NCBI RefSeq assembly: GCF_030687715.1
Contig: NZ_CP117445.1
Location: 313,501-377,500 of the forward strand
Length of the DNA: 64,000 nt
From: Pseudomonas sp. FP2196
GTDB taxonomy: Bacteria; Pseudomonadota; Gammaproteobacteria; Pseudomonadales; Pseudomonadaceae
Direction of reading: 5' to 3'
The position numbers and the translations under genes were made by a program. Positions 1 to 9,078 of the stretch are shown here, piece after piece (the stretch's first letter is position 1; every line of letters starts with the position of its first letter). The notes under the pieces were generated by a model. It ran no database searches. It was not told where the DNA came from and saw nothing but the letters and a program-made list of their open reading frames with translations.

Positions 1-582
1 GTTGAGGCCGTCGAAGAGGATCGCTTGGTAACCGGCGGCGGTGACCAGCGGTTCCCAGGTGTGGTCGCGCTCCCATGGGGTTTCGATGACGATGATCCAG
101 GGGCGGAAGCGCGTGAAGTCCATGCCGCGCAGGACGCTTTCTTCATGGCCTTCGACGTCGATTTTCAGAAAGTGGATCGGCCGATCAGCGGCATATTGTT
201 CGCAGATCGACGTCAGCGTACGGGCCTTCACGGTGAGGCTGCGCACGTCCATGCCCTGATCTTTGTGTTGCTGGGCGATCGCCGGGTCGGCGGTGGACAG
301 GCCGGTGTCGGGGATGGCGTAGAAGGTCATTTCGCCGGGCTGGTCGCTGGCGATGCATTGCACGGTGGCGTCGCGTGGGCGCTGCTGGCAGAGGGCGTCG
401 TAGTAATTCTGCATCGGTTCGACGTTGACGCCTTTCCATCCGTGGTCATAGAAGGCTTTGGTGACCGAGTCGTGATTCGGGTCGTTGGCTCCGACATCGA
501 TATAGAAGCCCTGTTCGACTTGCTTGAGGGCGCGCCACAAGCGGACGTCTTCGAAATTCTGCGCATAAGAAATGAACGTCAC
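1..582 (-). CDS. FkbM family methyltransferase (partial, C-terminus outside window)
   Basis: The reading frame starts at a GTG (580-582) preceded by an AGGAAG ribosome site and runs off the left edge; 194 codons are visible. The N-terminus reads VTFISYAQNFEDVRLWRAL and continues with FYIDVGANDP, the glycine-rich SAM-binding motif of FkbM-type methyltransferases, then HFLKIDVEGHEESVLRGMDF, the typical FkbM signature. Such enzymes O-methylate sugars or polyketides and often sit in surface-glycan clusters. The acceptor cannot be told from this fragment. The family call is firm; the substrate is unknown. Confidence 0.85.
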   Translation of the reverse strand, partial: MTFISYAQNFEDVRLWRALKQVEQGFYIDVGANDPNHDSVTKAFYDHGWKGVNVEPMQNYYDALCQQRPRDATVQCIASDQPGEMTFYAIPDTGLSTADPAIAQQHKDQGMDVRSLTVKARTLTSICEQYAADRPIHFLKIDVEGHEESVLRGMDFTRFRPWIIVIETPWERDHTWEPLVTAAGYQAILFDGLN

Positions 583-928
583 GGTCGCTTCCTGTCGTTT
601 GATTTGTTCTTGTCGGGACGCGTGCTGGCGGCACGTTGTGGCCTTGTATACCAAGGCTGGACAGACGTCGCGAATTATTCGCGGCTAACGGGCGAATTTC
701 GGCGGTTATGTCGTTTTGATTGGCGGCTTATGCACAACTGGCTGGGCTGAATCTGTGTTTATGCGGACTTTTGTGGACGCGTTCTCATTTTGTTCGCAAA
801 TCCCTGTTTTATTGGTTTTTTATCAATGTGAACAAAAAATGAACAGAGCTGTTAATGCCTCTAAACAGGCGTAAATATTGGATCCAAGCAAAATTCATCA
901 ACAGAGTTATCCACAGGGTGACGATGTT
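583..928. other. Intergenic region, AT-richer than flanks
   Basis: This 346-bp gap lies between the FkbM gene start and the stop of the downstream methyltransferase, both on the minus strand. It is AT-richer than its surroundings and presumably carries the FkbM promoter. It contains a perfect DnaA-box word TTATCCACA (907-915) and a near match TTATGCACA (728-736). I see no RNA gene and no clear terminator. Confidence 0.5.
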
Positions 929-2164
929 TTATGCGCGTTCGGCCAATAGCAGCAGGTTCCGAGGTGTGAGGGGTGTTTCGCAAAAGGTGCCAAGGCGTAC
1001 GACGTAGCCCTGTTCGACGAGGAAAAGTGCCCGATCCAGATTCAGCCAAAGCTCCAGCGGCCGTCGGAATAATCCGCGCAACAGTTCCAGGTTGCGAACT
1101 TCGGCTAACCGCTGCCAACCAGCGGCCTCCAACGCTGACCAATCTGGCGTACCGACTGTGGATAACTCTTTTAGAACGGCCAGATCGCGACAGTAATCGG
1201 CGAAGGGTTTGTCCAGCCAGGCACTGGGCAGCGAGGGGGTCGGCAAGTATTCGTCGAGTCTGCGTACTTGCCGTTGCAGCAGGTCGAAAGCCAGTCGTCG
1301 GGCCATGGAGGTGTCGCGCTGACGTCGGACCCGTGCACCGGCGGTGACGGTTTCGCTCATCGGCAACGCCAGATCTTCCCGCGAGAGTTTTAGGAGCGAT
1401 GCCGATGCGGGGGAGGACAATGCCTGATATTCGCTGCAACTGATGCGGTTGTAGCAGCAAGGCGCGATCGCCATTTGCTGGCAACCGACAGCGCTGGCCA
1501 GTTGCATGAGGCGAACATGCAGATCGCCACAAGCGTGGAGGGCCACGGGAGTATGGATTGCGCTCAATACGGCTGAGGCTTGCGGAGCCAGTACATCCTG
1601 TTCCACGTGCACAGCGTGCAAGTGATGACGCTGACTCAAGGCCTGACCGCTGGCGACCAATTGAGGATCATATTCAATGCACGTCAGTAATTGACCCGTG
1701 CCCAACAAGCGCCGACCCAAGTGTCCCTTGCCTGAACACCAATCCAGCCAATGCGTTGGTTGCGAAGCGAATGACAGGCGGCTGGCAAACGCCTCGATCT
1801 GCTGCCACTTGCGTCCGGGTACATCGACATTCAATCGAAGGCCTGCGGTTTCCAGCTCATGCCCCGGCAACTCACCGACTGCGCTGAGTTCAGCCGACAA
1901 CGCCGCCAATGAAGCAAAAGGCTCCGGCGCATCGACAAGATCAGCAGGTTGGTTATGAGCGTTTTCCGCATCCTCCAGCGACCGCCCGCGTAGCCACAAG
2001 GCCAACTCCGGGTAGGACGCTTCCCATGGAAGCTGCAAATAAGTGAACGGTCGAGGTTTCCACAACGCCTGATGCGTCGTGAGAAATGCATCCAGCGCCG
2101 TAAAGCGGGCGAGTAAGTCCTCGCCCGTCAGTACGTGGGACGTTTCAGCGCCCTTGGCAGGCAT
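929..2164 (-). CDS. SAM-dependent methyltransferase (Methyltransf_32/GSTCD-like)
   Basis: A 411-residue protein. Around residues 165-180 it has DWCSGKGHLGRRLL, a class I SAM-binding loop, followed by an acidic strand end (LLTCIEYDP). Further on are ALHACGDLH and APCCYNRIS, the cysteine-containing motif seen in the GSTCD-type methyltransferase family. The N-terminal 150 residues form a helical extension and the C-terminus may bind the substrate. The start ATG (2162-2164) lies inside the end of hisM (20-bp overlap), so the gene is the last member of the hisP-SBP-hisQ-hisM operon and is probably translationally coupled. The methyl acceptor is unknown; rRNA, tRNA or protein are all possible. Confidence 0.75.
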   Translation of the reverse strand: MPAKGAETSHVLTGEDLLARFTALDAFLTTHQALWKPRPFTYLQLPWEASYPELALWLRGRSLEDAENAHNQPADLVDAPEPFASLAALSAELSAVGELPGHELETAGLRLNVDVPGRKWQQIEAFASRLSFASQPTHWLDWCSGKGHLGRRLLGTGQLLTCIEYDPQLVASGQALSQRHHLHAVHVEQDVLAPQASAVLSAIHTPVALHACGDLHVRLMQLASAVGCQQMAIAPCCYNRISCSEYQALSSPASASLLKLSREDLALPMSETVTAGARVRRQRDTSMARRLAFDLLQRQVRRLDEYLPTPSLPSAWLDKPFADYCRDLAVLKELSTVGTPDWSALEAAGWQRLAEVRNLELLRGLFRRPLELWLNLDRALFLVEQGYVVRLGTFCETPLTPRNLLLLAERA

Positions 2165-2834
2165 CGACGCGCAGCCAGCGCTCCAGCAGCTTGAAGCCGC
2201 GCACCAGCACGTAGGACATCAGCAAATAGAACACGCCTGCGGCGAAGAAGATCTCCACCGGCAGATAGGTGCGGGCAATGATCGTGCGCGCCATGCCGGT
2301 CAGTTCCAACAGGGTCACGGTGCTGGCCAAGGCGCTGGCCTTGAGCATCAGGATCACTTCATTGCTGTAGGCCGGCAGGCCGATGCGTGCCGCACGCGGC
2401 AGGATGATGTAGAACATCGCTTTGGGTTTGGACATGCCCAGGGCGCGTGCTGCTTCGATCTCGCCCGGTGGAATCGCCTGGATCGCACCGCGCAGGATCT
2501 CGGCAATGTACGCCGCAGTGTGCAGGGTCATCGTCGCAGTGGCGCACCAGAACGGATCGCGCAGGTACGGCCACATCGAGCTGTTGCGCACAGCGTCGAA
2601 CTGCGCGAGGCCGTAGTAGACCAGAAACAACTGAACCAGTAACGGCGTGCCACGGAAAAAGAAGATGTAGGCGTAGGGCAAAGCACGCACGTACCACAGC
2701 TTCGAAGAGCGGGCGATGCCTAGCGGAATCGCCAGCAGCAACCCGGCGATCACGGCGATGGCCACCAGTTCCAGGGTCAGGGTCGCGCCCTGCGCCAGTT
2801 TCGGCAGCCACTTGATGATGACTTCCCAATTCAT
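2145..2834 (-). CDS. hisM: Polar amino-acid ABC transporter permease
   Basis: A 229-residue inner-membrane permease of the His/Lys/Arg/Orn uptake family with about five transmembrane segments. The cytoplasmic EAA loop that contacts the ATPase is visible (EIEAARALGMSKPKAMFYII, about residues 137-156). I chose the ATG at 2832-2834 because it overlaps the hisQ stop as ATGA, which fits translational coupling. A longer upstream extension in the same frame would lie inside hisQ. It forms the heteromeric channel with HisQ. Family certain; HisM rather than ArtM/AotM is inferred from gene order. Confidence 0.9.
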   Translation of the reverse strand: MNWEVIIKWLPKLAQGATLTLELVAIAVIAGLLLAIPLGIARSSKLWYVRALPYAYIFFFRGTPLLVQLFLVYYGLAQFDAVRNSSMWPYLRDPFWCATATMTLHTAAYIAEILRGAIQAIPPGEIEAARALGMSKPKAMFYIILPRAARIGLPAYSNEVILMLKASALASTVTLLELTGMARTIIARTYLPVEIFFAAGVFYLLMSYVLVRGFKLLERWLRVDACQGR

Positions 2835-3526
2835 TGAGCGCTCCTCGCGAAGCCGCGAGCGGCGCGTTTTTCCAGGAAGTGCATGCCGGTCATCGCCAGC
2901 ACGGTCAGGCCGAGGTACATAAGCGCGGCGACCATATAGAAGGTGAACGGCTGTTTCGATACCGTCACGCCGATCTGCGCGTGACGCATGATTTCTTCCA
3001 GGCCGATTACCGACACCAGTGCGGTGTCTTTCATCAGGATCATGAACAGGTTGCCAAGGCCCGGCAGGGCAATGCGCCACATCTGCGGCATGATCAGTTT
3101 GGTGAAGATCCGCCATTTCGACAGGCCCAAGGCCACGCCGGCCTCACGGTGACCTTTGGGAATGGCCAGGATCGCGCCACGAAACACCTCGGTGGCGTAG
3201 GCGCCGAAGCACAGACCCAGCGCAATGACGCCGGCGGCGAAGGCGCTGAGTTCCAGATCGGGATTGCCGAAAAACTCACCGAGCGCGCGCATCAGGTTGA
3301 CCGTACCGAAGTAGATCAACAGCACCCAGAGCAATTCCGGGATACCGCGCACCAGCGTTGAATAAAAGCCGCCAAGCCATTGCAGCGGCTTGTACGGGGA
3401 AGTCTTGGCCAAAGCGCCGAGCAGACCGAGCACCAGCCCCAGGCACAGGGCCGAGAGTGCCAGTTTGACGGTCATCAGCGCGCCGGCGGCGAGCGCCGGG
3501 CCGAATCCGTAGAGGTCGATAATCAT
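2831..3526 (-). CDS. hisQ: Polar amino-acid ABC transporter permease
   Basis: A 231-residue permease, paralogous to the downstream HisM, with hydrophobic segments near residues 10-35, 50-75, 90-110 and 190-215. An EAA loop (EAGVALGLSKWRIF) is present near residues 132-145. It is the second channel subunit of the basic amino-acid importer. The gene follows the binding-protein gene by 78 bp and overlaps hisM by 4 bp. Specificity for histidine, lysine, arginine or ornithine is inferred from family resemblance. Confidence 0.9.
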   Translation of the reverse strand: MIIDLYGFGPALAAGALMTVKLALSALCLGLVLGLLGALAKTSPYKPLQWLGGFYSTLVRGIPELLWVLLIYFGTVNLMRALGEFFGNPDLELSAFAAGVIALGLCFGAYATEVFRGAILAIPKGHREAGVALGLSKWRIFTKLIMPQMWRIALPGLGNLFMILMKDTALVSVIGLEEIMRHAQIGVTVSKQPFTFYMVAALMYLGLTVLAMTGMHFLEKRAARGFARSAQ

Positions 3527-3604
3527 GGATTTCTGTTCAAATCGCGGCAGGCAGGGCCGGGAGCCGACGCCGTCAGATCACGGCGCCGGTCCGGCAGGTC
3601 AGGA

Positions 3605-4351
3605 TCAGTAGATGCTGAACGGGAAGTACTTGTCGTTGATCTTTTTGTAGGTACCGTCAGCGACGATTTCCTTCAGCGCAGCGTTCAGCTTCGCGCGGAT
3701 CGGGTCGCCTTTGCGTACGGCGATACCGATCTTGTCGCTTTCTTCTACCGGGTCGCCCTTGAATTCATAGGCTTTGCCGGCGTCGCTTTTCAGCCACTCG
3801 TAGTTGACGTATTTGTCAGCGAGGATGCCGTCCAGACGCCCGGAAGTCAGATCAAGGTAAGCGTTTTCCTGGGTGTCGTAGAGTTTCACTTCGACGTCCG
3901 GCATGTTGTCTTCCATGAAGGTGCCGGCCAGGGTTGCGCGCTGGGCGCCGATCACTTTGCCTTTGAGGGAGTCCTTGTCGGTCTTGAACTCTTTGTCTTT
4001 TGGCGCGATGAATTGCAGCTTGTTCGAGTAGTACGGGTCGGTGAAGTCCACCGCGCCCTTGCGCTCGTCGGTGATCGACATCGACGAGATCAGGAAGTCG
4101 AACTTCTTGGCGTTCAGGGCCGGGATGATGCCGTCCCAGTCGGACGTAACCACGGTGCATTCGACTTTCATCTTCGCGCACAGAGCGTCGCCGATGTCTT
4201 TGTCGAAGCCGACCACGTTGCCACTGGCGTCTTTATTGTTGAACGGCGGGTAAGCCGCTTCGATGCCCATCTTCAGGGTTTCGGCCATGGCACCGGCGCT
4301 GAACGCCAGGGTGACGGCGGCGGCCAGGAAGACCTTTTTAAAATTCTGCAT
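3605..4351 (-). CDS. Periplasmic basic amino-acid-binding protein (HisJ/ArgT type)
   Basis: A 248-residue secreted protein with a signal peptide (MQNFKKVFLAAAVTLAFSAG, cleavage after AMA around residue 23). The mature part starts ETLKMGIEAAYPPFNNKDAS, the hallmark of SBP_bac_3 proteins of the HisJ/LAO type. It also has FDFLISSMSITDERKGAVDF and the C-terminal lobe LDGILADKYVNYEWL. It captures cationic amino acids and delivers them to HisQM. It is encoded between hisP and hisQ. Which basic amino acid binds best cannot be read from sequence. Confidence 0.9.
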   Translation of the reverse strand: MQNFKKVFLAAAVTLAFSAGAMAETLKMGIEAAYPPFNNKDASGNVVGFDKDIGDALCAKMKVECTVVTSDWDGIIPALNAKKFDFLISSMSITDERKGAVDFTDPYYSNKLQFIAPKDKEFKTDKDSLKGKVIGAQRATLAGTFMEDNMPDVEVKLYDTQENAYLDLTSGRLDGILADKYVNYEWLKSDAGKAYEFKGDPVEESDKIGIAVRKGDPIRAKLNAALKEIVADGTYKKINDKYFPFSIY

Positions 4352-4364
4352 GCATGTTGCTCCG

Positions 4365-5138
4365 TTAGCGGTTGCTGGACATGAATTGTTTGCAGCGCGC
4401 CGAAAGCGGGTTTTCGAACACCTGCTGTGGCGATCCTTGCTCCTCTACCAGGCCCTGGTGAAGGAACACCACTTCGCTGGAGACCTGACGGGCGAAGCCC
4501 ATTTCGTGGGTCACGAGCAGCATGGTACGGCCTTCTTCGGCCAATGCGCGGATGACACTAAGTACTTCCTGAACCATTTCCGGGTCAAGGGCGGAGGTGG
4601 GCTCGTCGAACAGAATCACCTTCGGTTGCATCGCCAGCGTGCGGGCGATGGCCGCGCGTTGTTGCTGACCACCGGACAATTGCGCCGGGTAGGCATGGCG
4701 CTTGTCAGCGATGCCGACCTTGGCCAGCAGCGCTTCGGCGACTTCGATGGCTTCGGCCTTGCTCTGGCCGAGCACGCGGCGCGGGGCTTCGATGATGTTG
4801 TCGAGCACGCTCATGTGCGGCCACAGATTAAAGTTTTGAAACACAAAACCAATCTCGGAGCGCAGGCGGTTGATCTGCTTGCCGTCGGCGGCAACCAGTT
4901 CGCCATTTTTGGCGGCTTTCAGTTTGAGTTCTTCGCCGGCGACCAGGATCTGGCCCTGGTGCGGGTTTTCCAACAGGTTGATGCAGCGCAGGAACGTGGA
5001 CTTGCCGGAACCGGAGGAACCGAGGATCGAGATCACATCGCCGTCGCGGGCGGTCAGCGATATGCCTTTGAGCACCTCAAGCTGTCCGTAGCGTTTGTGC
5101 AAGTTGCGGATTTCAAGCGCGGGCGTGGCCTCAGCCAT
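4365..5138 (-). CDS. hisP: Amino-acid ABC transporter ATP-binding protein
   Basis: A 257-residue ATPase with Walker A GSSGSGKST, Q-loop FQNFNLWPHMSV, signature LSGGQQQRAAIARTLA, Walker B VILFDEPTSALDP and the switch histidine in LVTHEMGFAR. It powers the HisQM importer and is the first gene of the operon hisP-SBP-hisQ-hisM-methyltransferase. The gap to the binding-protein gene is only 13 bp. The promoter should lie in the divergent gap at 5139-5691. Confidence 0.93.
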   Translation of the reverse strand: MAEATPALEIRNLHKRYGQLEVLKGISLTARDGDVISILGSSGSGKSTFLRCINLLENPHQGQILVAGEELKLKAAKNGELVAADGKQINRLRSEIGFVFQNFNLWPHMSVLDNIIEAPRRVLGQSKAEAIEVAEALLAKVGIADKRHAYPAQLSGGQQQRAAIARTLAMQPKVILFDEPTSALDPEMVQEVLSVIRALAEEGRTMLLVTHEMGFARQVSSEVVFLHQGLVEEQGSPQQVFENPLSARCKQFMSSNR

Positions 5139-5691
5139 GTGCGTTCCTCATATATGTTGCGCTCCTGCTGTTGGTTGGCCTTCCTGGCGAGGCGGCCAAG
5201 CTAGCATAGCGTTTCAATGGCAGCCAACAGCGCTACGAGCGGTAAACGGATGGCGTGTGGCAGGTTGTCGCATCGGCGCAGCAGACTGTCGCCCCATCAA
5301 CAACCGAACGGCTGTTTGAACGTGCAAACCCGTGGGTGTCGCGTAAAAAAAGGCGCGATGTTGCCAGCTTTGGCGGGGTGTTGGAAGCGCTATCCGGCCG
5401 AACGTTCCCGATTCGCCCTTTTATTGTGCATCCCACACTTTTTCAGTGTGTTTCTGGTGCGCTGTTTCGTTTGAAAAGTGAGTCGCAGGGTAACGCTCTG
5501 GCGGATTGCCATTAAATCCAATGACTTGCGATGACTGTCCGGTCGCGCGCAAAGCCCCAGCCCAGAAGAGTTTGAAACATTTTGGCGCAAATATTGCGTG
5601 CAGAATAAGGAACGCCCCGTTGGATTCTTTTTACGAGAAGGAAAAACCAGACGGGCCGGACGCAATCGCTTTCCTTGCAAAGGTAGTTTCG
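5139..5691. promoter_or_regulatory. Divergent intergenic region hisP / gabP
   Basis: This 553-bp gap separates two divergent transport genes and must contain both promoters. It includes a small inverted repeat ACACT...AGTGT near 5434-5448 and several A-runs. I find no convincing -35/-10 pair or sigma-54 element, no RNA gene and no coding sequence; the in-frame upstream extension of gabP lacks coding character. Confidence 0.4.
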
Positions 5692-7083
5692 ATGAGCAGT
5701 ACCCCAAGCTCCAATGGCCTCGAACAGGGGCTCAAACCGCGTCATGTGACCATGCTGTCGATCGCCGGTGTTATCGGCGCAGGTCTGTTCGTTGGCTCCG
5801 GCCACGCCATCGCTGCCGCCGGCCCTGCCGTGCTGTTGGCTTATGCGGCCGCCGGTACCCTAGTGGTCTTGGTCATGCGCATGCTCGGCGAAATGGCGGT
5901 TGCCTCGCCGGACACTGGCTCGTTCTCGACTTACGCCGACCGTGCCATCGGCCATTGGGCCGGCTTCACCATCGGCTGGCTGTACTGGTGGTTCTGGGTA
6001 TTGGTAATTCCGCTGGAAGCCAACGCCGCCGCGACCATCCTGCACGCGTGGTTCCCTGATGTGGGCATCTGGGCGTTTGCTCTGATCATCACTATGTTGC
6101 TGACCGTGACCAACCTGTTCAGCGTAAAGAATTACGGCGAGTTCGAATTCTGGTTCGCCCTGATCAAAGTGCTGGCGATCATCGGCTTCATCATTCTCGG
6201 TCTGGCGGCTATCTTCGGTTACCTGCCAAACAGCCAGGTCAGCGGTGTTTCGCACCTGTTCGATACCCAAGGCTTCCTGCCAAACGGCATGGGCGCGGTG
6301 TTGGGCGCGATCCTGACCACCATGTTCTCGTTCATGGGTACCGAGATCGTGACCATCGCGGCCGCGGAATCGAAGAACCCGGGCAAGCAAATCTCCAAGG
6401 CCACCAATTCGGTTATCTGGCGGATCGGCCTGTTCTACCTCGTGTCGATCTTCATCGTTGTGGCCCTGGTGCCATGGAACGATCCGACCCTGGCCAATCT
6501 CGGTTCCTACCAGACTGTGCTTGAGCGGATGGGTATCCCGAACGCGAAAATGATCGTCGACATCGTGGTGCTGGTCGCTGTAACCAGTTGCCTGAACTCG
6601 GCGCTCTACACTTCGTCGCGCATGCTGTTTTCTCTTGGGAAACGCGGTGACGCCCCAGCCATGTCGACTCGGGTCAATAAAAGCGGTACGCCTTACTGGG
6701 CGGTAATGCTGTCCACTGGCGCAGCGTTCCTCTGCACCTTCGCCAACTACGTGGCGCCGGCTGCGGTGTTCGAATTCCTGCTGGCCAGCTCCGGCGCCAT
6801 CGCGCTGCTGGTGTACCTGGTGATCGCGTTCTCGCAACTGCGCATGCGTAAACAGCGCATGGCGCGCGGCGAGAAAATCGTCTTCAGCATGTGGCTGTTC
6901 CCGGGCCTGACTTACGCGGTGATCATCTTCATCGTTGCAGCCTTGACCATCATGCTGTTCCAGGAAGCGCACCGCGTTGAAATCCTCGCGACCGGCCTGT
7001 TGAGCCTGATGGTTGTGGCTGCCGGCCTGCTGGTGGCACGCCGTCGCAAGCTGGAAAAGCGTGGTGCGGTGGTGCTTAACTGA
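5692..7083 (+). CDS. gabP: APC-family amino-acid permease, probably GABA permease
   Basis: A 463-residue protein with about 12 hydrophobic segments. The N-terminal GLKPRHVTMLSIAGVIGAGL is the conserved TM1 region of amino-acid/H+ symporters of the APC superfamily, with the helix-breaking GVIGAG motif. FSFMGTEIVTIAAAESKNP (TM6-7) is typical of the GabP/AroP/CycA group. The start ATG at 5692 follows an AAGGTAG ribosome site; an in-frame upstream ATG (5506) gives an unlikely hydrophilic extension. Overall resemblance is closest to Pseudomonas GabP, but another zwitterionic amino acid is possible. A hairpin terminator follows at once. Confidence 0.8.
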   Translation: MSSTPSSNGLEQGLKPRHVTMLSIAGVIGAGLFVGSGHAIAAAGPAVLLAYAAAGTLVVLVMRMLGEMAVASPDTGSFSTYADRAIGHWAGFTIGWLYWWFWVLVIPLEANAAATILHAWFPDVGIWAFALIITMLLTVTNLFSVKNYGEFEFWFALIKVLAIIGFIILGLAAIFGYLPNSQVSGVSHLFDTQGFLPNGMGAVLGAILTTMFSFMGTEIVTIAAAESKNPGKQISKATNSVIWRIGLFYLVSIFIVVALVPWNDPTLANLGSYQTVLERMGIPNAKMIVDIVVLVAVTSCLNSALYTSSRMLFSLGKRGDAPAMSTRVNKSGTPYWAVMLSTGAAFLCTFANYVAPAAVFEFLLASSGAIALLVYLVIAFSQLRMRKQRMARGEKIVFSMWLFPGLTYAVIIFIVAALTIMLFQEAHRVEILATGLLSLMVVAAGLLVARRRKLEKRGAVVLN

Positions 7084-7100
7084 TCCGTAGCGCGTAACGT

Positions 7101-7139
7101 AAAACGGCCGCTGTCAGTGATGACGAGCGGCCGTTTTTG
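7101..7139 (+). terminator. Rho-independent terminator after gabP
   Basis: A GC-rich stem (AAACGGCCGCT pairing with AGCGGCCGTTT) is closed by a 13-nt loop and followed by a T-run (7133-7139), 18 bp after the permease stop. It may also serve the convergent gene ending at 7154. Confidence 0.85.
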
Positions 7140-7153
7140 TTTGAGGGCGATGG

Positions 7154-7597
7154 TTACTCGCTCTTCTCTTCCTGCGACTTGCCGTAAGTATCCAGCGCAA
7201 TCCCGAAGTCAGTGATGAACTGCGGTTCGCTCAGCCAGGCCTGGGCGGTTTCGATGTCCATACCGTCGGCCCACATGCGGTAGTCGATCAGCATATCGGC
7301 GGCCAGGTGGGTGGCGGCCATGCCTTCGTTTTCGGCGTTTTCCATGTCCAGCAACTCAGGATGGTCAACGATGATGAACGCCAGTTCACGCAGCAGTATC
7401 AGCAGCATCTCGTTACGGCTGACGGCTTCAGCGTCGCGCATTTTGCTGAACATCGCCAGGGTGTATTCCGGGATCGGCTCGGCGAGGTGGCCGAGATCGT
7501 CGTCCTGATCCAGCGGTTTGCGGCCGACCATACGGATTTGCTTGGCTTTGGCCTTGGCGCGTTTGGCGCGTTTCTGTTGCTTGTTCAGGGATGCCAT
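7154..7597 (-). CDS. Conserved small protein, paralogue of the upstream gene
   Basis: A 147-residue protein with a very basic lysine/arginine-rich N-terminus (MASLNKQQKRAKRAKAKAKQ) and an acidic remainder ending SQEEKSE. The same N-terminus (MASxNKQQKRAxRAKxKAKQ) begins the adjacent gene at 7604-8017, and later segments match loosely (DAEAVSRN/DAEKISQK; AWLSEPQFITDF/AWIESPAFQADY). The two genes are a diverged tandem duplication separated by 6 bp. The basic tail suggests nucleic-acid or ribosome contact, but no function is recognised. Confidence 0.8.
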   Translation of the reverse strand: MASLNKQQKRAKRAKAKAKQIRMVGRKPLDQDDDLGHLAEPIPEYTLAMFSKMRDAEAVSRNEMLLILLRELAFIIVDHPELLDMENAENEGMAATHLAADMLIDYRMWADGMDIETAQAWLSEPQFITDFGIALDTYGKSQEEKSE

Positions 7598-7603
7598 GGG
7601 AAC

Positions 7604-8017
7604 TCAGTTCTTCTGTTGGGTTTGTGCAGCGATCGCGTCGGAGGCCGCCACATAGTCGGCCTGGAAGGCCGGGGATTCGATCCACGCCAGCGCGCCGGCC
7701 TCGTCGGTTTCCTGCGACCACTGGCGATACTCGATCAGCGCGGCGAGGATGAAATCCATCGCGCCTTCTTCGCCTTCCTGTTCATAGACCAGTTCCAGCA
7801 GCGGGTCTTCGAGGAACGCGGTGCACAGGGCTTTCTGGCTGATCTTCTCGGCGTCGATCATTTTCTTGAACAGTTCGGTCAGGTCGACCGATTCGAAGTC
7901 GATGCGGTCATCGTTCGGGTCCAGCTCGACCGGCGCTTCGGCGCGTTTGGTGCGGTTCTGCTTGGCCTTGGTTTTGGCCCGGGCGGCGCGTTTTTGCTGC
8001 TTGTTGGCGGAGGCCAT
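7604..8017 (-). CDS. Conserved small protein, paralogue of the downstream gene
   Basis: A 137-residue protein starting MASANKQQKRAARAKTKAKQ and continuing as an acidic, helix-rich chain (LFKKMIDAEKISQKALCTAF; AGALAWIESPAFQADYVAAS). It is the tandem paralogue of the gene at 7154-7597 and both probably form one transcript. There are no signal peptide, membrane segments or catalytic motifs. Function unknown. Confidence 0.8.
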   Translation of the reverse strand: MASANKQQKRAARAKTKAKQNRTKRAEAPVELDPNDDRIDFESVDLTELFKKMIDAEKISQKALCTAFLEDPLLELVYEQEGEEGAMDFILAALIEYRQWSQETDEAGALAWIESPAFQADYVAASDAIAAQTQQKN

Positions 8018-8045
8018 GATGTGTTCCGTCGTGCGTTGGAGGGGC

Positions 8046-9020
8046 TCAGCTGCACGGTACTTGCCGCCCGGGGGTGTCGGGGGCCAGTTCGCCGGTTTGC
8101 AGCCAGGTCAGAGCGATGGGCCATAGTGTGGCTTGGTATGCGCTGCGAAAAAAGGCGAAATGTCCGACTTGTTGTTCGCCAATGTCCTGCGGCTCGATGC
8201 GCAGGTGGGTTTTTGAGGCGTTGCTGAAGTAATTGAGCAGGCGCTCGATGGCCGGGATGGTGCCGTAGGGATCGTCGCTGATGCTGATGGCCAAGATTTT
8301 TGCGCGGACGTTGGCGAAGGGCAGTCGGCCGGTTTTTGCTTGTATCGCCCGGCCGCTTGGACGTCGTTCGTAGCGCGGTGCAGGCGTGCTCCAGTCACGC
8401 ACGACCCCGGCCGGCGTGTCTTCCAGCCAGCCGAGACGTTTACCGGGGAAGTAGCCGCAGATCAGTGTCAGCAACGGCATCAGCACATGCCATTTGCCGA
8501 ACATGCGCCAACGTTGTTCAGGCGCGTAATCGCGCCAATAGGCGAACTGCGCGCCGACGGTTACCAGCCGTCGGATGACCTTTCCTGACTCGCCCAAGCC
8601 TGCCGCGCAGCCACCAAAACTATGCCCGACCACATCGATCGGTTGACCGGGAAATTCCCGTTGCGCGCGTTTGAGCATCGCTTCGAAATCCAGTGCGCCC
8701 CAGTCTGTCCACGAAGCGTGCAACCCTTTCATTGAGCCGGGACGCGATTCGCCGATGCCACGGTAGTCGTAAGTGATGACATCGAAGCCATTGGCAAACA
8801 GATAAGCGGCGAACCGCGAGTAATGACGACAGCGTACTGACGTGGCTGCGTTGATGATCACCGCCGGGCGCTGGACATCGGGCAGGGCATGCCGCCAGGT
8901 GAAACCGCCAAGGACAAAACCGTCGGCGGCTGTTTCCTTGAAGGGTTCACCTTGTAACTGCGCTGCCGATGACGACGTTTGCTGCACATCTGCCAATTCG
9001 GGCGTGTCCTGAAAACTCAT
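8046..9020 (-). CDS. Alpha/beta hydrolase
   Basis: A 324-residue protein with the nucleophile elbow GHSFGG around residue 122 and an upstream strand-turn VITYDYRGIGESRPGS (oxyanion-hole region). The late motif VGHFAFFR places the catalytic histidine near residue 290. I chose ATG 9018-9020 because AAGG lies nine bases upstream; a longer frame to 9245 overlaps the nuclease pseudogene and is unlikely. The substrate is unknown; the family includes esterases and acyltransferase-like proteins. Only a 58-bp gap separates it from the remnant of the nuclease gene, so its promoter may have been rearranged. Confidence 0.8.
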   Translation of the reverse strand: MSFQDTPELADVQQTSSSAAQLQGEPFKETAADGFVLGGFTWRHALPDVQRPAVIINAATSVRCRHYSRFAAYLFANGFDVITYDYRGIGESRPGSMKGLHASWTDWGALDFEAMLKRAQREFPGQPIDVVGHSFGGCAAGLGESGKVIRRLVTVGAQFAYWRDYAPEQRWRMFGKWHVLMPLLTLICGYFPGKRLGWLEDTPAGVVRDWSTPAPRYERRPSGRAIQAKTGRLPFANVRAKILAISISDDPYGTIPAIERLLNYFSNASKTHLRIEPQDIGEQQVGHFAFFRSAYQATLWPIALTWLQTGELAPDTPGRQVPCS

Positions 9021-9078
9021 GGCGTTCGACCTTCGCGGGTAGCTGCCAACAATAATCTCGGTACGCCCAAGGGACAAT

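Noticed and set aside
728..915. DnaA-box-like words TTATGCACA and TTATCCACA in a gap, as a possible chromosomal origin
   Set aside because: Only two boxes, no dnaA/dnaN/gidA neighbours and no AT-rich 13-mers; chance or local DnaA binding is more likely.
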